Positions 53,952-63,662 of a stretch of DNA of 64,000 bases are shown piece after piece (the stretch's first letter is position 1; each line of letters starts with the position of its first letter). Both the position numbers and the translations under genes were made by a program. The DNA is taken from assembly GCA_905221605.1 (NCBI GenBank), contig CAJNDS010002199.1:321001-385000 (forward strand), written 5' to 3'. Source of the DNA: Symbiodinium natans. Lineage: Eukaryota; Sar; Dinophyceae; Suessiales; Symbiodiniaceae. Under the pieces are notes generated by a model. That model was given only the letters and a program-made list of their open reading frames with translations, was not told where the DNA came from and searched no databases.

Positions 53952-54106
53952 TGGGTGTGATCCCGGCCCTCTTGAGTTTTCGGATCATCTCCGATCCGAT
54001 TAGCAAGAAGAGCGACCTTACGACCAACTGATTGAAAACAAGAACAGAGAGCGACAGCACTGCTTGCTTTAATGGCGGTTGCTTGGGGAGCGGTAAAGCA
54101 ATTGTC
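53952..54106 (+). repeat. Split direct repeat B2 (right end)
   Basis: 155 bp, identical to B1; the last base of similarity is 54106, which I take as the right end of the element. Sixteen bases separate it from A2, the same spacing as between B1 and A2. Confidence 0.92.
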
Positions 54107-55296
54107 CCTTTGATTTGCTTTGGTGAAAGGGTTTGAGCCTTTTTCCGGATCCGGTGGTTCCGGCGACTGTTGAGTTTGCTTCGCCCCGGAAATGGGCAGG
54201 AAGGGGGGCCGGTGATAGGGCGGCGTCAGGATCCAACCAGGCCTGCTGGCCTTGGCAAAATTCATGTCCGATCAGTGGCAGAAACTTGCAGCAGGATCGC
54301 AAAGAAGATTCGTGAAACCGCAATGGCCTCAGCAGCCTCCACGTCCCGGTAGCTTAGAATGGCGAACATGCTGCACAATTGCTCAGGCTCTACGATCACC
54401 TGAGAAGTTTGAGATGCTGGCAAAACGCATTCCGGATGTGCGCGCCCAAGGCTCTTTCTTAGCCACCCCCAGTCCCACCCTGTGACACGTCTTCCCAACA
54501 TGTTCAGAGTCATGGGACGATGTTGTCGATTGAGTGCGACTCTCTCTTGTCTACCTAACATGAACATCAGGTGGCTGCAGACGCATACATTGAGCTTGGT
54601 CAGGCCTTCGCAATCCTTCGCAGCTCTCAACAGATTTTATGGCAGACTTCTCCATGAGCCAGGCACAATATGGCCGTTTTGCTGAAGCCTTCCGTCTTCC
54701 TCATGATGTATTCGTCTCGGCATGCCCAGTGGCATGGTGTAGAATCAGGCAATGACTCTAGCTGACTCTAGCTGCAAGGTTGATGTGGAGAACATCGATG
54801 CATCGTCTGCCCAGCTCAGTTTCTGCGTCTTTGTGAGACATCACGACGTGCTGTTAGAACAATTGACTCTGTCTGAATGTTTTCTGAATGCATCTCCATG
54901 CGCTCACTTTACTTCGTGTGACATGCAGTACTCGTATTTCTGAATGCCCCGAGATGCCAGTGCTGACGTGTGATCCATCAAGCCATGTTGCATTATTATG
55001 ACCAAGTGCGTGGGCTGACTTCAACGCGCAAGTAGTTGAGGGCGCGATGTGGGGCGCGTGCGTGCGCGAGGTTCCGCGCAAGGCACCCGACAGCTTCAGC
55101 TATTTTTAAGGTATTTGTGGAGCGCATGCAACATCCATGTAATGCTGCAACGCCAGTGCTGCCAGCGCATCTTCTGTGTACCCGAAGCGAGTTAGTTTTG
55201 TCCAGCTTCTTCAGGCAAACTGTGCTAAAACCTACGTCTGAAATCACAACATTGATGGTCTGATAGCTATGGGTGCGTTGTGTGTGCGCGTGTGCC

Positions 55297-55352
<56 letters not shown>

Positions 55353-55405
55353 TGGGTGCGTGGGTGGGTGGGTGGGTGGGTGGGTGGGTGGGTGTGGGTG
55401 GGTGT

Positions 55406-55450
<45 letters not shown>

Positions 55451-56199
55451 TGTGTGTGTGTGTGCGTGCGATGTAGTTACTTTCTGAATACAACCGTCGG
55501 TGGCGGGCCAACAATGTCCAGACAGACATGCAGGTACACGGACGGCATCCTCCGTGTCGTGCTGCCCAAGCGCCCTCGACCAGCTGTGCCACGCGGGTGG
55601 GCACATAAGACGTGTGAACCTTTTGTTTCAATTCATGGCTGCCCGAAATCGAGCCGTGTACAGGATGGGCTATAGCTTGGGCAGCAGTGTGGGCCACAGA
55701 CCAACATAGACTAGGTAGAGATATGTGGAGATGTTCTCGTGCAATGGGCATGCAAAGCAGCTTTGCTCAGGGCCGGGACGGCGCGATGTGCATCCTGGCT
55801 TAGGCATTCTCCTTACCTTGAGAGCCAAATCGCTGTGAAATATATTGATGTCTGATGACATGTTTGTGCCATTTTGTGCCGAAGGACCAGGTGTGGCTGG
55901 ACGATGGGGAGATTCGCTCTTCGGCGGCCACGATGACTACTTCAGGTACCGTCCTTGGCTGTTCTGCACGCTGACATGCGTGTCTGCCGGTTGACGCCAT
56001 GAGCAGCACTCGCTGAGGTGGTGAGGTGGTGACCTTGCCTTCCCTCGAAGCAATATGCGCCCTCTGTAATTCACAAGTGCGCTTTTTGCAAATCGACTTT
56101 CTGTCGGCTGCTTGTCAAGCGATGGGCCTGCAGATGCATCAAGGCTGTGAGGGTCAGCTTCTGACAGAAGTCCCGTTTGGCTTTGATTGTCAATGACAG
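54107..56199. other. Flank of the retrotransposon; exon-like fragments but no gene model
   Basis: Possible coding fragments: 54170-54352 (GLGKIHVRSVAETCSRIAKK, IRETAMASAASTSR) and about 54573-54655 (VAADAYIELGQAFAILRSSQ, after an ACATCAG acceptor). They may belong to the gene broken or flanked by the element, but no phase-consistent join was found. A GT-rich microsatellite is listed separately. Confidence 0.3.
55272..55469. repeat. Compound GCGT / GGGT / GT microsatellite
   Basis: Blocks of GCGT (about 55295-55352), then GGGT (about 55355-55400), then GT. Three registers are open on both strands, so the Cys/Val and His/Thr frames here are artefacts. Confidence 0.97.
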
Positions 56200-56363
56200 G
56201 ATGTGTGGTGCACCTCTGTACAGAACCACGTGCTCAGCTTCAAAGCCTGCTTAAACAGCTGAAGCCGAGCGAAGATTTGCAAGGCAACATATACCTTAAT
56301 AACAATGTCCGTACATTGATTCAAAGAAAAGGGCCTGAGCTAGAGATCTGCCAGCCGTTGCAG
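56200..56363 (+). CDS. Candidate exon, helical, family unknown
   Basis: Between CAATGACAG and TTGCAG|GTTTGT. It reads VVHLCTEPRAQLQSLLKQLK, PSEDLQGNIYLNNNVRTLIQ, RKGPELEICQPLQ. Strongly protein-like with good splice signals at both ends. No family recognised. Confidence 0.5.
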
Positions 56364-57178
56364 GTTTGTAGACCACAAGCAATGCTTCAGCTTGGCCAGT
56401 CACGACTGTGTGATGATGGTTGAGAGTCGCCATTTGGCTGTCGCATCCAGACCCTGGGCTTCCAACATGTGCCCCAACAAGCTGTAAACTGAGGCTGATG
56501 CTCCGTGTTTCTGCATGGTTATGCAGTTTACCAGAAACCTCAGCCCCACCCAGCTTCACCAAGCCTGAGTAGATGAAGCTGCCTGCCTGGCATGGGAAAC
56601 GTTATCCTCGGTGCCGGAGAAGAAGGACTCAAATTGCTGCCGATTGTGGTTAGTGAAGCTCGCCTCGAAAGAAGTTGTGCAAAGACTCCTGCTGTCTGTT
56701 TTGTTGCGAAGGTGGGAAAGGAGGCATTCTCGCTCAGGTGTCGGTGGTCGTGTATGTCATTGTGCGAGCACTTTTTGGCGGCTGCCATCCATTCTTACAT
56801 CAGCTCCGGTACTTGGGCTGCAGGCAAGGCTATCCTTTTCCATCCAGACCAGTCAAGATCTGTTCATGTGAACATGCGCATTGTGCGTTCACGAGATGTC
56901 TCGTTGCGAGAGACTCTCAGGTCTGAGTGCGGCGAATTGATGGGATATCCGCCGTTGCCACCACTTGAACCCCTTGAGGCCCGCTCGTCCAGCTCCTTAG
57001 TACAAGTCCTTAGATCTGTGGGTACACGTTGCGTTCTGCGCCATTGCGCTTGGCACGGGGAGCAAACTAAAGTGAAGGCCCCCACCCGCCCTCCCCGCCG
57101 AACTGGCTTTGCCTTGGCTTGCTTTGGTTCGTTTAGTTTCGATCGTATCACGGGCAGGTTATCGTTATCCGTCAGCCG

Positions 57179-58968
57179 ATGGCAGCAAATCATCGCAAGG
57201 TCTTTGTAAAAGGCACTGGCACCGTAAACGGCCAACCTCCACTTCGAAAAGTCGTGCGGCAGAAGTGCGGGCACGCCACCAGAGGCGTAGGCATAGGCAC
57301 TACATGGCATAAAGCCATCAGCGCTCTACTTCGAGCATTGGCATACAATGTACCGACAGGGAGAGAGCTAAACGCAATGCACAGCAGCACGGTAGAAGAC
57401 TATGTTGAAATATATAGAGGAGAAGGTGCTGGATCTGTCGGAGCAGTTGCAGCCAGAGTGAGTCAGGGAGCATTGTTCAAGTGTTGCTCTGCGAGCTGTG
57501 CTTAGATGCGTTAGGCGAGGGAACCGTCGATCACAGATTCGCCTTCCTTGGTTCAGGCGGGTTGCAACAGACATGCATCATGCAGCTGAAAAGACGCAAC
57601 ATCCAGTTTGTGAGTTCCGCTTGGCCGGGAAGTGTTCATATGTTTGGTTGAAGAACTGGAAAGGCAAAAGTGACCGTGCAGGGTTTTCCTGTGGTACACA
57701 GCGTTGCATCACTCTGTGGCCTGACAGGTCTTGCTAGAGCGCTTGCCACACCCACCCACTGCTCCTCTTGCACTGGGCGCATGGTTGGGAGGCCAAGCGC
57801 GACTCAGCTGAACAAAGCATTGGTAGGAGGTATGGAGATGTGGACAGATGTGGACAGATGTGGACAGGGTACCTGACTTTGAACGTGTTGGAGAGCCCTG
57901 AGGGCGAGCGAAATCCCAGCGCCGTCGACTGCAGAACCGGCGGCTGCTGCGGGAATTCCGACTTGTGTCTCGGATTTTTGGTGCCCCTTTCCATGGCGGT
58001 ATTTGTGCATCAGTTCACTTCGCTTCGTTCCGCTTTCTTTGAAAATCATCTCGAATCATCTCTGAAGGTCCCGTGTGTATGCTGAATTGGCCGAATGCAG
58101 CTCTGGACTGTGGGCAGCTGGTCTGCACTAGTCTGACCCAGTCTGCACTATTCGGACAAGTCTCCTATTTGATTTTATAGGGCTGGGAGTGGGAATGAGG
58201 ATGGCAGTACAGCTGTAGTGCCATACCTCATGCGAAGTTCTTTGTGTCAACGGTCAAATTTATCTGGATTTATTACGTGGAGAACACGACGCGACGTCAG
58301 TCAGCATTGGAGTAACCAAAGCGACAGGCGCGTGCCTGTGCAGATAGATTTCACTCGTGGCGGAATTCCGGAGTTCCCCGCAATCTTGTAGCAATCTTGT
58401 TGCGGCCGCAGCTGGCCTCTTCCGAGAAATCCTGCGAGAAGCAGCCCCAACGCCAAAGGCCTTGTAGCATCATATGCATCGTGTGCATCGTGTGCATCAT
58501 GCAGCACCATGCAGCATCATGTAGCATACCAAGTCATTGACCGTGACGGGGGGGGGGGTTGGCAAGTGATGTGCGCATTCGATGTCGATGTGAGCAGGAC
58601 TTCTTTTAAAGATGAACCTCCCCATGTTTCAAGGGGGTAGCCTTTCGCACCAAGAGTTTTCGGTCCAGTTCCTGGACTACCTCCTTTGAGATTTGGCAAG
58701 GTTTCATGAATAGCCAGACAACAAATCTTTAGCTAGGGACATCTGGAAATGCAATGGTTGGCTTGGGGGCAAACTTCAGCATCGCATGCGCTGCTGCCAA
58801 CTTTTTCTGAGTCTGATCTCCACCAGAAGGTCGGGTAGAGGGCATGCTCTTGATCCGCTATATGTATACGCAGCACGCACATGAATCGCAAGCGAAACAT
58901 GTGCCAAAGACAGTGCATGTCTGATGAGGTGTTTCATGTCTTTAACCAGCTCTCATCAGAGCAGAACC
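57179..58968. other. Region with ambiguous exon-like fragments
   Basis: Open stretches such as 57179-57505 (KGTGTVNGQPPLRKVVRQKC, TWHKAISALLRALAYNVPTG) and about 57920-58050 (LQNRRLLREFRLVSRIFGAP) look partly coding but compete with other frames. Short tandem repeats occur at 57840-57868 (12-bp GATGTGGACAGA) and 58466-58525 (GTGCATC type). No gene called. Confidence 0.25.
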
Positions 58969-59181
58969 ATGGACGAGCTTCGCGTTTATTGCGATGAGGC
59001 ATCGAGTTTGTGCAGCGTGCCTGCCGGAAATCCAGAGAAGATCCAATTGCTGTCCAGTGTGTGCCGACCTGAGCAGCCCTTTGCAGCATGCCGCAATTTG
59101 ACTCCGGTTTGCATGGCGCTTGCGGATCCTGATGTCCAAGGCCGGGATCCCATTCGCCAAGTCATGAGACTTTACAACTGA
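58969..59181 (+). CDS. Cys-rich candidate terminal exon, family unknown
   Basis: From ATG 58969 the frame reads MDELRVYCDEASSLCSVPAG, NPEKIQLLSSVCRPEQPFAA, CRNLTPVCMALADPDVQGRD, PIRQVMRLYN and stops at TGA (70 residues). Six Cys are spread along it. The exon may start earlier, after TTTAACCAG (58949). Confidence 0.45.
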   Translation: MDELRVYCDEASSLCSVPAGNPEKIQLLSSVCRPEQPFAACRNLTPVCMALADPDVQGRDPIRQVMRLYN

Positions 59182-59663
59182 AGGAATAGCGGAACGGCAA
59201 AGCTCCGCGTGTTACACACAGAGCTCCGCCTGTTCTTACAGAAATACAGCATCTTACGGCTCTGTTTAGTCACTAAACACCTTAGCAGCTGAGCAAGGCA
59301 GAGTCTGGCAGAGTCTGGCAGAGAGAAGTGCGGTCAGCGATCAGCCCCTTTCTGCTTTAGAAGCAGCGTAGTGCAGCGTCCTCAGACCCGCAAGGGGCCC
59401 AGGATTCGTCCGCACAAGCCCTAAAAGGGAGCACCACGATGCTGTGACATGTGAGCCAAAACGAGCTTGCGACGCCAAGATGCAGACGTGAAGAGCAGTC
59501 AGGCAGTTATACAGGACCTGCACGAAGTTTGAGCATCTCACTTCGGCTCAAGACTTGCTTTTGTGTGACATGAGTTGAATAATCATGCAAAATCCTCGGA
59601 TTGGTACGTATTGGCATCATCTGAGGGCTTCATCAAAGTTCCAGATTCCGAATTGTGATATCC

Positions 59664-60236
59664 ATGTGCGCACAGCGCACGTCACATGATGGACCCGGAA
59701 CCAGCTGTGGTCCGAACCTCTTCTTTTTTGGCTTGCCTGGTGTAGGAAAGACTCATTGCGGGGAAGTCCTGCATCAACATTTTGGATACGATTTCCATGA
59801 CGGTGATAGCTGGTTACCAGAGGATTTGAAAGAGTCCCTTGCAAGTGGGCATGGCTTTACAGATGAGCAGCGGGATCGATTTGCAGAAGAAATCTCACGC
59901 CGCATCTCCCAAGTCAAGGCCGAGGCTGCTAGGCCTGTCGCGATAGCACAGGCAACGTTCAAGCGGCGCCACAGAGATCTTTTGCGCCGAGCTCATCCAG
60001 ACTTGGTTTTTGTGTGGGTTCAGGCGGGTGAGACCTCACGTGTGCGCCGACTACGAGAAAGGGATAATGTTGTCGATGTAGCCCTGGGTAGCCGCATGGC
60101 TCGTGACTTCGAGCCACCAGTGGATGAGAAGCATGTTGTGCTTGTAAACGACTTGGACGATGAACCTGTGGAGGATGCGTTCCGAGACATGCTGCATCAA
60201 GCCATGATGACGAGAAAAATCGCAGTTGCCGGTTGA
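59664..60236 (+). CDS. Gluconokinase-like P-loop kinase
   Basis: 190 residues from ATG 59664 to TGA, no intron. It fits the gluconate/shikimate kinase branch: Walker A GLPGVGKT at 23-30, then GYDFHDGDSWLPEDLKESLA (gluconokinase HDGD motif at 45-48) and SGHGFTDEQRDRF, the usual P.T.DR-like segment. VAIAQATFKRRHRDLLRRAH (about 93-112) matches the family's ACSALKxxYRDxLR element, and FVWVQAGETSRVRRLRER the lid region. Length agrees with gluconokinases (about 170-190). It would phosphorylate gluconate with ATP. The expected strand-3 CSA is replaced by AQA here, and the C-terminal LL-SQ-LE-P motif is seen as ALGSRMARDFEPP, so the substrate may differ. Confidence 0.75.
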   Translation: MCAQRTSHDGPGTSCGPNLFFFGLPGVGKTHCGEVLHQHFGYDFHDGDSWLPEDLKESLASGHGFTDEQRDRFAEEISRRISQVKAEAARPVAIAQATFKRRHRDLLRRAHPDLVFVWVQAGETSRVRRLRERDNVVDVALGSRMARDFEPPVDEKHVVLVNDLDDEPVEDAFRDMLHQAMMTRKIAVAG

Positions 60237-60239
60237 CAT

Positions 60240-61082
60240 TTTCCCGATTCCGACGGCCGACTGCATATGACCGCATGCTATGCAATGCTAGGAACTTTGC
60301 TTGGCCCCATTGAGGCTTCGCCAAGAGCATCTGAATCCTTGTAAAGGCATGTGCCACTACTTGTCACTGCCTCACAGGTGGGCTGTAGCCGTAGTTATTC
60401 GTGATGCCATCATACGCCATCGTACCAAGACCAAACAAGACCGCGACCTGGGATGCCGCTGAAAGGGATCTGAATTGCCGGAGCGGACTCAGCTTGCAAC
60501 AGGACTGCATGCGCAGGATTGCGCATGGGGCTGGCTCAAGTGCCTCGGGCCGGCAACCAACGCGACAACAAGCTCAGTACATCTCAGTACAGTGGCCACC
60601 ACGACAAACAGTCACCTCGATTCTCTGTTCAACATGGAAGCGCCCGAGTCACGTGCAAAAATGCCTGAAGGCTGTGCCAAGCTTAGAGAGTGCTGCAATC
60701 ATTTGATGGCCATCGGGAAGCATGATTTTAATGGAGTTCGTGGAAGTTCACAGGTGCTACCTGGCAGCGAACTGCACTGATGATAGCTGCACGTCATGGC
60801 GCGTGCCTAAGAGCTAGGAGATCCAGGAGACGCCACCGATCCCCACATGCTCGTGTTCCACAACTTGCCAGTTTCGTGTAAAGTCTGAGCTTTTTCGGTC
60901 CTGAACGCATGAGGCCAGCATGACGTGGTGCTTCGTGCGCTCGAAACCTCTTGTTCCCAACCTCAGCTGGATGCTGCGGCCTGAGAGCGTCGGCAGAGCG
61001 TCGGGCAGCCGGTGTCTTGCGCCTCTTTGCCATGGGCTGTCACTATTTCTTTGCAATTATTGGCAACTGGCTCAAATCGGAG
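60240..61082. other. Intergenic or intronic DNA, no supported gene
   Basis: A possible coding fragment at about 60625-60780 (NMEAPESRAKMPEGCAKLRE, NHLMAIGKHDFNGVRGSSQV) may be an upstream exon of the ankyrin gene, but no join was established. Confidence 0.3.
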
Positions 61083-61335
61083 GTGGTTGATGAACACGGC
61101 AACACAGCCGTTATGATCGCTGCTCGGGAGGGGCACGACAAGGCTTTCTGAGTTCGTGTGGCTTTTGCACAAATTTGCCAAGCTAGTTTCTTTTGCCCAG
61201 GTAGTGGAAGCTCTTGTTGCAGCAGGGGCGGACCTTTCAATCAGAAATCTTGCTGGGCAGACGGCAGCTGATGTTGCCAGCACGGTAGCGCACCCAGACC
61301 AGGTGTCAAGTTTCATGCAGCTTCGATGTGAGTGA
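61083..61335 (+). CDS. Ankyrin-repeat protein, last two exons
   Basis: Exon 61083-61142 reads VVDEHGNTAVMIAAREGHDK and exon 61201-61335 reads VVEALVAAGADLSIRNLAGQ, TAADVASTVAHPDQVSSFMQ, then LRCE and TGA. Together they give ankyrin signatures: D-x-x-G-N-T-A-x-M-x-A-A-x-x-G-H, V-x-x-L-V-A-A-G-A-D, N-x-x-G-Q-T-A-x-D-V-A. Both joins are phase 0. The intron 61143-61200 is 58 nt, starts GC (a donor type common in dinoflagellates) and ends TTTTGCCCAG. Ankyrin repeats mediate protein binding. Upstream exons are not identified. Confidence 0.75.
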
Positions 61336-61883
61336 TGTGAGTGTGGTCGAGGACGAGATTCGCGCTGTCATCGTGAAAGGTGAAGCCCAAGCAGAAGCGA
61401 TACTGAGGCCTTCCTGAGGCCTTGGTGGGGTTAAGGGCAAATTCGACGATTGCAAGGTCAATCCTGGCAATGGATGGCAAAACTGAGCCGACAACATCGA
61501 GCACTTCGTCTTCTTCGGCTACAGGCTGCTTGGCCAACCTGGCCAACATGCACCAGTTTGCAAATGCAAGCTAAGTGAGAAGGCAAAAAGATACCTTTCC
61601 AAGATTCACCTGCGCAAATGGACGCCTTCAGGCTTCTTGTGAATCCAGAGTTTGAAGCTAGGGAAGCACAGCAGGACCACTGAATGCTAGCCTGAACCCA
61701 AGAACATGGATAGATTCAGGAACCAGCAAGGACATTCAGACATAATTAACGCGCAACGAAAAGCCCAGCAATCACGTGCAGATTATTCAGGAAGCGCGTC
61801 ACGTCCGTCAATTCAGGAAACCGTGTCTAGACAAGGGTTGGTGCTTGAGGATTTGCGAGGCTTTAAGGCCTGAAGAAGGTCTT

Positions 61884-62012
61884 GGCTCTAGGGTTTAGGC
61901 ATTGCAGTTTAGGATTCAGATTCCACGGTTTAGTGTTTAAGGTTTTGGGGCTTGGGGGGGCCAGAAGTTAAGCTTTCGAATTGAGGGTTTAGTGTTGAAG
62001 GGCTTAGGGTCA
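61884..62012. repeat. Degenerate TTTAGGG-like (telomere-type) patch
   Basis: Words such as AGGGTTTAGG, GCAGTTTAGGATT, CGGTTTAGTGTTTAAGG, GAGGGTTTAGTG and GCTTAGGGTC occur over 130 bases. TTTAGGG is the plant-type telomere unit also reported for dinoflagellates. Degenerate, so an old interstitial remnant or chance T/G-rich DNA. Confidence 0.4.
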
Positions 62013-62114
62013 AAGGTCTGTTTTTTGTTTTAATTATTCCCCACCTCGGTGTGGGGTTGTTAGATTTTTTATTCAACTCTTCTCCTCGCCCGGTTTACTC
62101 CTCGCCTAACCCCA

Positions 62115-62278
62115 GGGTGCCCAACCCCAGAGTGTCCCTGGAGTGCCCAACCTCAGCCCGAGAGTGTTGCTGGAGTGCCCAACCTCAGAGTGTCCCTGGA
62201 GTACCCAACGCCAGAGTGTGCCTGGAGTGCCCAACCCCAGAGTGTCCCCAGAATGCCCAACTGCAGAGTATCTCGAGC
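62115..62278. repeat. 26-bp tandem repeat, six copies
   Basis: Units (A/G)GTGCCCAAC followed by (C/T)(T/C)CAGAGTGT and CCCTGG. The second copy has a 6-base insertion (CCCGAG) and the last is diverged. 26 is not a multiple of 3, so translations cycle through frames. Confidence 0.9.
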
Positions 62279-62442
62279 CAGAGAGGGAGGGGATGTTCGA
62301 AGTGAGTCTTTTTTGGGCTCTGTGTTCCGAGTTCAGGCTTTCGGGTTTGGATGTGCCGGGCGACATCGTCATATGAAAATCAAACGGCAACATGAACACC
62401 GAAAGCGGAACACAACTTCTTGGTCGTGGCTCTGCGTGAAAG

Positions 62443-62522
62443 GTCTCGCGCAGCTACCCAAAGAGCTGGCCGCGCTTGCAGCAAGTGTGGATGTCAAGCT
62501 CTGTGCTGAGAGTCCCTTCTGA
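62443..62522 (+). CDS. Short terminal exon, family unknown
   Basis: After GCGTGAAAG the frame reads LAQLPKELAALAASVDVKLC then AESPF and TGA. Amphipathic helix-like. The boundary is inferred only from the AG and the coding look. Confidence 0.35.
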
Positions 62523-62936
62523 ATGCCATGTTTCCCAAGCAGTGGAGCCTCTCTCTGAAACGCTCCGTCAAGAGACCTCTGAATGATGGCACACATGCCG
62601 ATGGCGTCAACGAACTTGGAAAATGCGTGCGTTATGGATGATGGTCTTGTCTCCTTGAGTAACGAAAGAGACCCTTTGCACGGCGCTGTCTGCATGACAT
62701 GATTGCTGGCAACGCCTGTCCATGATGGATCCCATCAGGTGTGGTTCGGCACACAAGGACCACCGTGCATACAATGGCATACAGTGCTAGCGGCTCGGCC
62801 CTTTGCATTCTACAGACGATACAACGTGCAGAGCAATTCGAGGCTACACATGCTTCGAGCTGAGAACTGAATCTTATAGAGCAGTGCTGAGCAGTGCTGA
62901 GCAGTGTGGTAGTTCCTCGCAGTGGCCATGGTGCCT

Positions 62937-63121
62937 ACCACTTTCCTGCTGACATATGCTTGGCAAGGGCACGCTGCCATTCGTTTGGCCGAGTCGACCT
63001 TCCATTCTGTGCAAACCCTGCAGAGATTCTGCAAAGCTTTGCAGGTGTGAACCAGCTGACTTTGCTGTTGGCTCGTCTGGCACTCGCAGAGCTAGTGGTA
63101 GCTGCTGATCTCGGCATGTGA
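62937..63121 (+). CDS. Candidate terminal exon, leucine/alanine-rich, family unknown
   Basis: Reads ADICLARARCHSFGRVDLPF, CANPAEILQSFAGVNQLTLL, LARLALAELVVAADLGM and TGA. Protein-like with a long non-polar helix. The start is not fixed. Confidence 0.4.
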
Positions 63122-63485
63122 GTGAACTAAGACAACAGACAGCACCATTAAGGTATCTGCAGAAGGCGATCGGTTTCAGTGTCGGCTCTGTATCAAGATG
63201 AGCAAGGGCGATTGACAGTGTGGATGGTGTGGTGAGGATTCCGACTCGGCAGCGCGTCACCACGACCGGAGGTGCTCTTCGTCACTCGGGAGTGCGTTCA
63301 CAGCGCACAGCACACACCAGGGCGTTGCACAATGTGCCAGGTCACAACGAGAGAAGACTGCGTGCTTTGGTCGTTCACCCCAGGACATGAGCTTAATTAC
63401 TGTAAGCTTACACATGATATGCTTGCGATTGCTTCCGTACACGTGACCTGACAAATAGTGTTGCGATGAACATTTTGCTCGACAG

Positions 63486-63662
63486 CTTTGTGTAGTGCGG
63501 GCTGTTCTGCAGAGCCGCCATGACAGGCTACCGGGCGCGAAGGAAGCACTGCTGTCTTTTGATGCAGTGGAGGCGGAGCTGCAGTCGGCTTCGTCTTGTA
63601 GCGTGTGCGCAGCGAATTGCAGCGATATCAACTTGACCCAGTCCGCTCTGCCGCTCTGCTGA
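63486..63662 (+). CDS. Candidate exon, helical then Cys-rich, family unknown
   Basis: After GCTCGACAG the frame reads LCVVRAVLQSRHDRLPGAKE, ALLSFDAVEAELQSASSCSV, CAANCSDINLTQSALPLC and TGA at 63660-63662. A donor before the stop is possible, because the next stretch in another frame (SAALLRLLPWCELLDGKVLC) also looks coding. Confidence 0.4.
   Translation, partial: LCVVRAVLQSRHDRLPGAKEALLSFDAVEAELQSASSCSVCAANCSDINLTQSALPLC

Larger units (their letters stand above)
47369..54106 (+). mobile_element. Tyrosine-recombinase retrotransposon, DIRS order, PAT/Ngaro-type split direct repeats
   Basis: A 6.7 kb element with Gag, RT-RNase H and tyrosine recombinase genes in that order on one strand. It lacks an aspartic protease and DDE integrase as far as I can see. 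The ends are split direct repeats: A1 (47369-47466) on the left and B1 (53665-53819), A2 (53836-53935), B2 (53952-54106) on the right. A1/A2 differ only by one GT unit; B1/B2 are identical over 155 bp. The A1-genes-B1-A2-B2 order is diagnostic of PAT/Ngaro-like elements, which replicate through a circular DNA intermediate joined at B-A and insert by recombinase. No target duplication is expected and none was seen. Near-identity of the repeats implies recent insertion, although the pol region is already broken. Confidence 0.92.

Noticed and set aside
47369-54106. Classification as an LTR (Gypsy/Copia) element
   Set aside because: No aspartic protease or DDE integrase; a tyrosine recombinase and split direct repeats are present instead.
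55036-55751. Frames rich in His-Thr or Cys-Val
   Set aside because: They come from the GCGT/GGGT/GT microsatellite.
59451-59466. TGAGCCAAAACGAGC, resembling the reverse complement of the spliced leader
   Set aside because: Only about ten bases match and the flanks do not; expected by chance in 64 kb.
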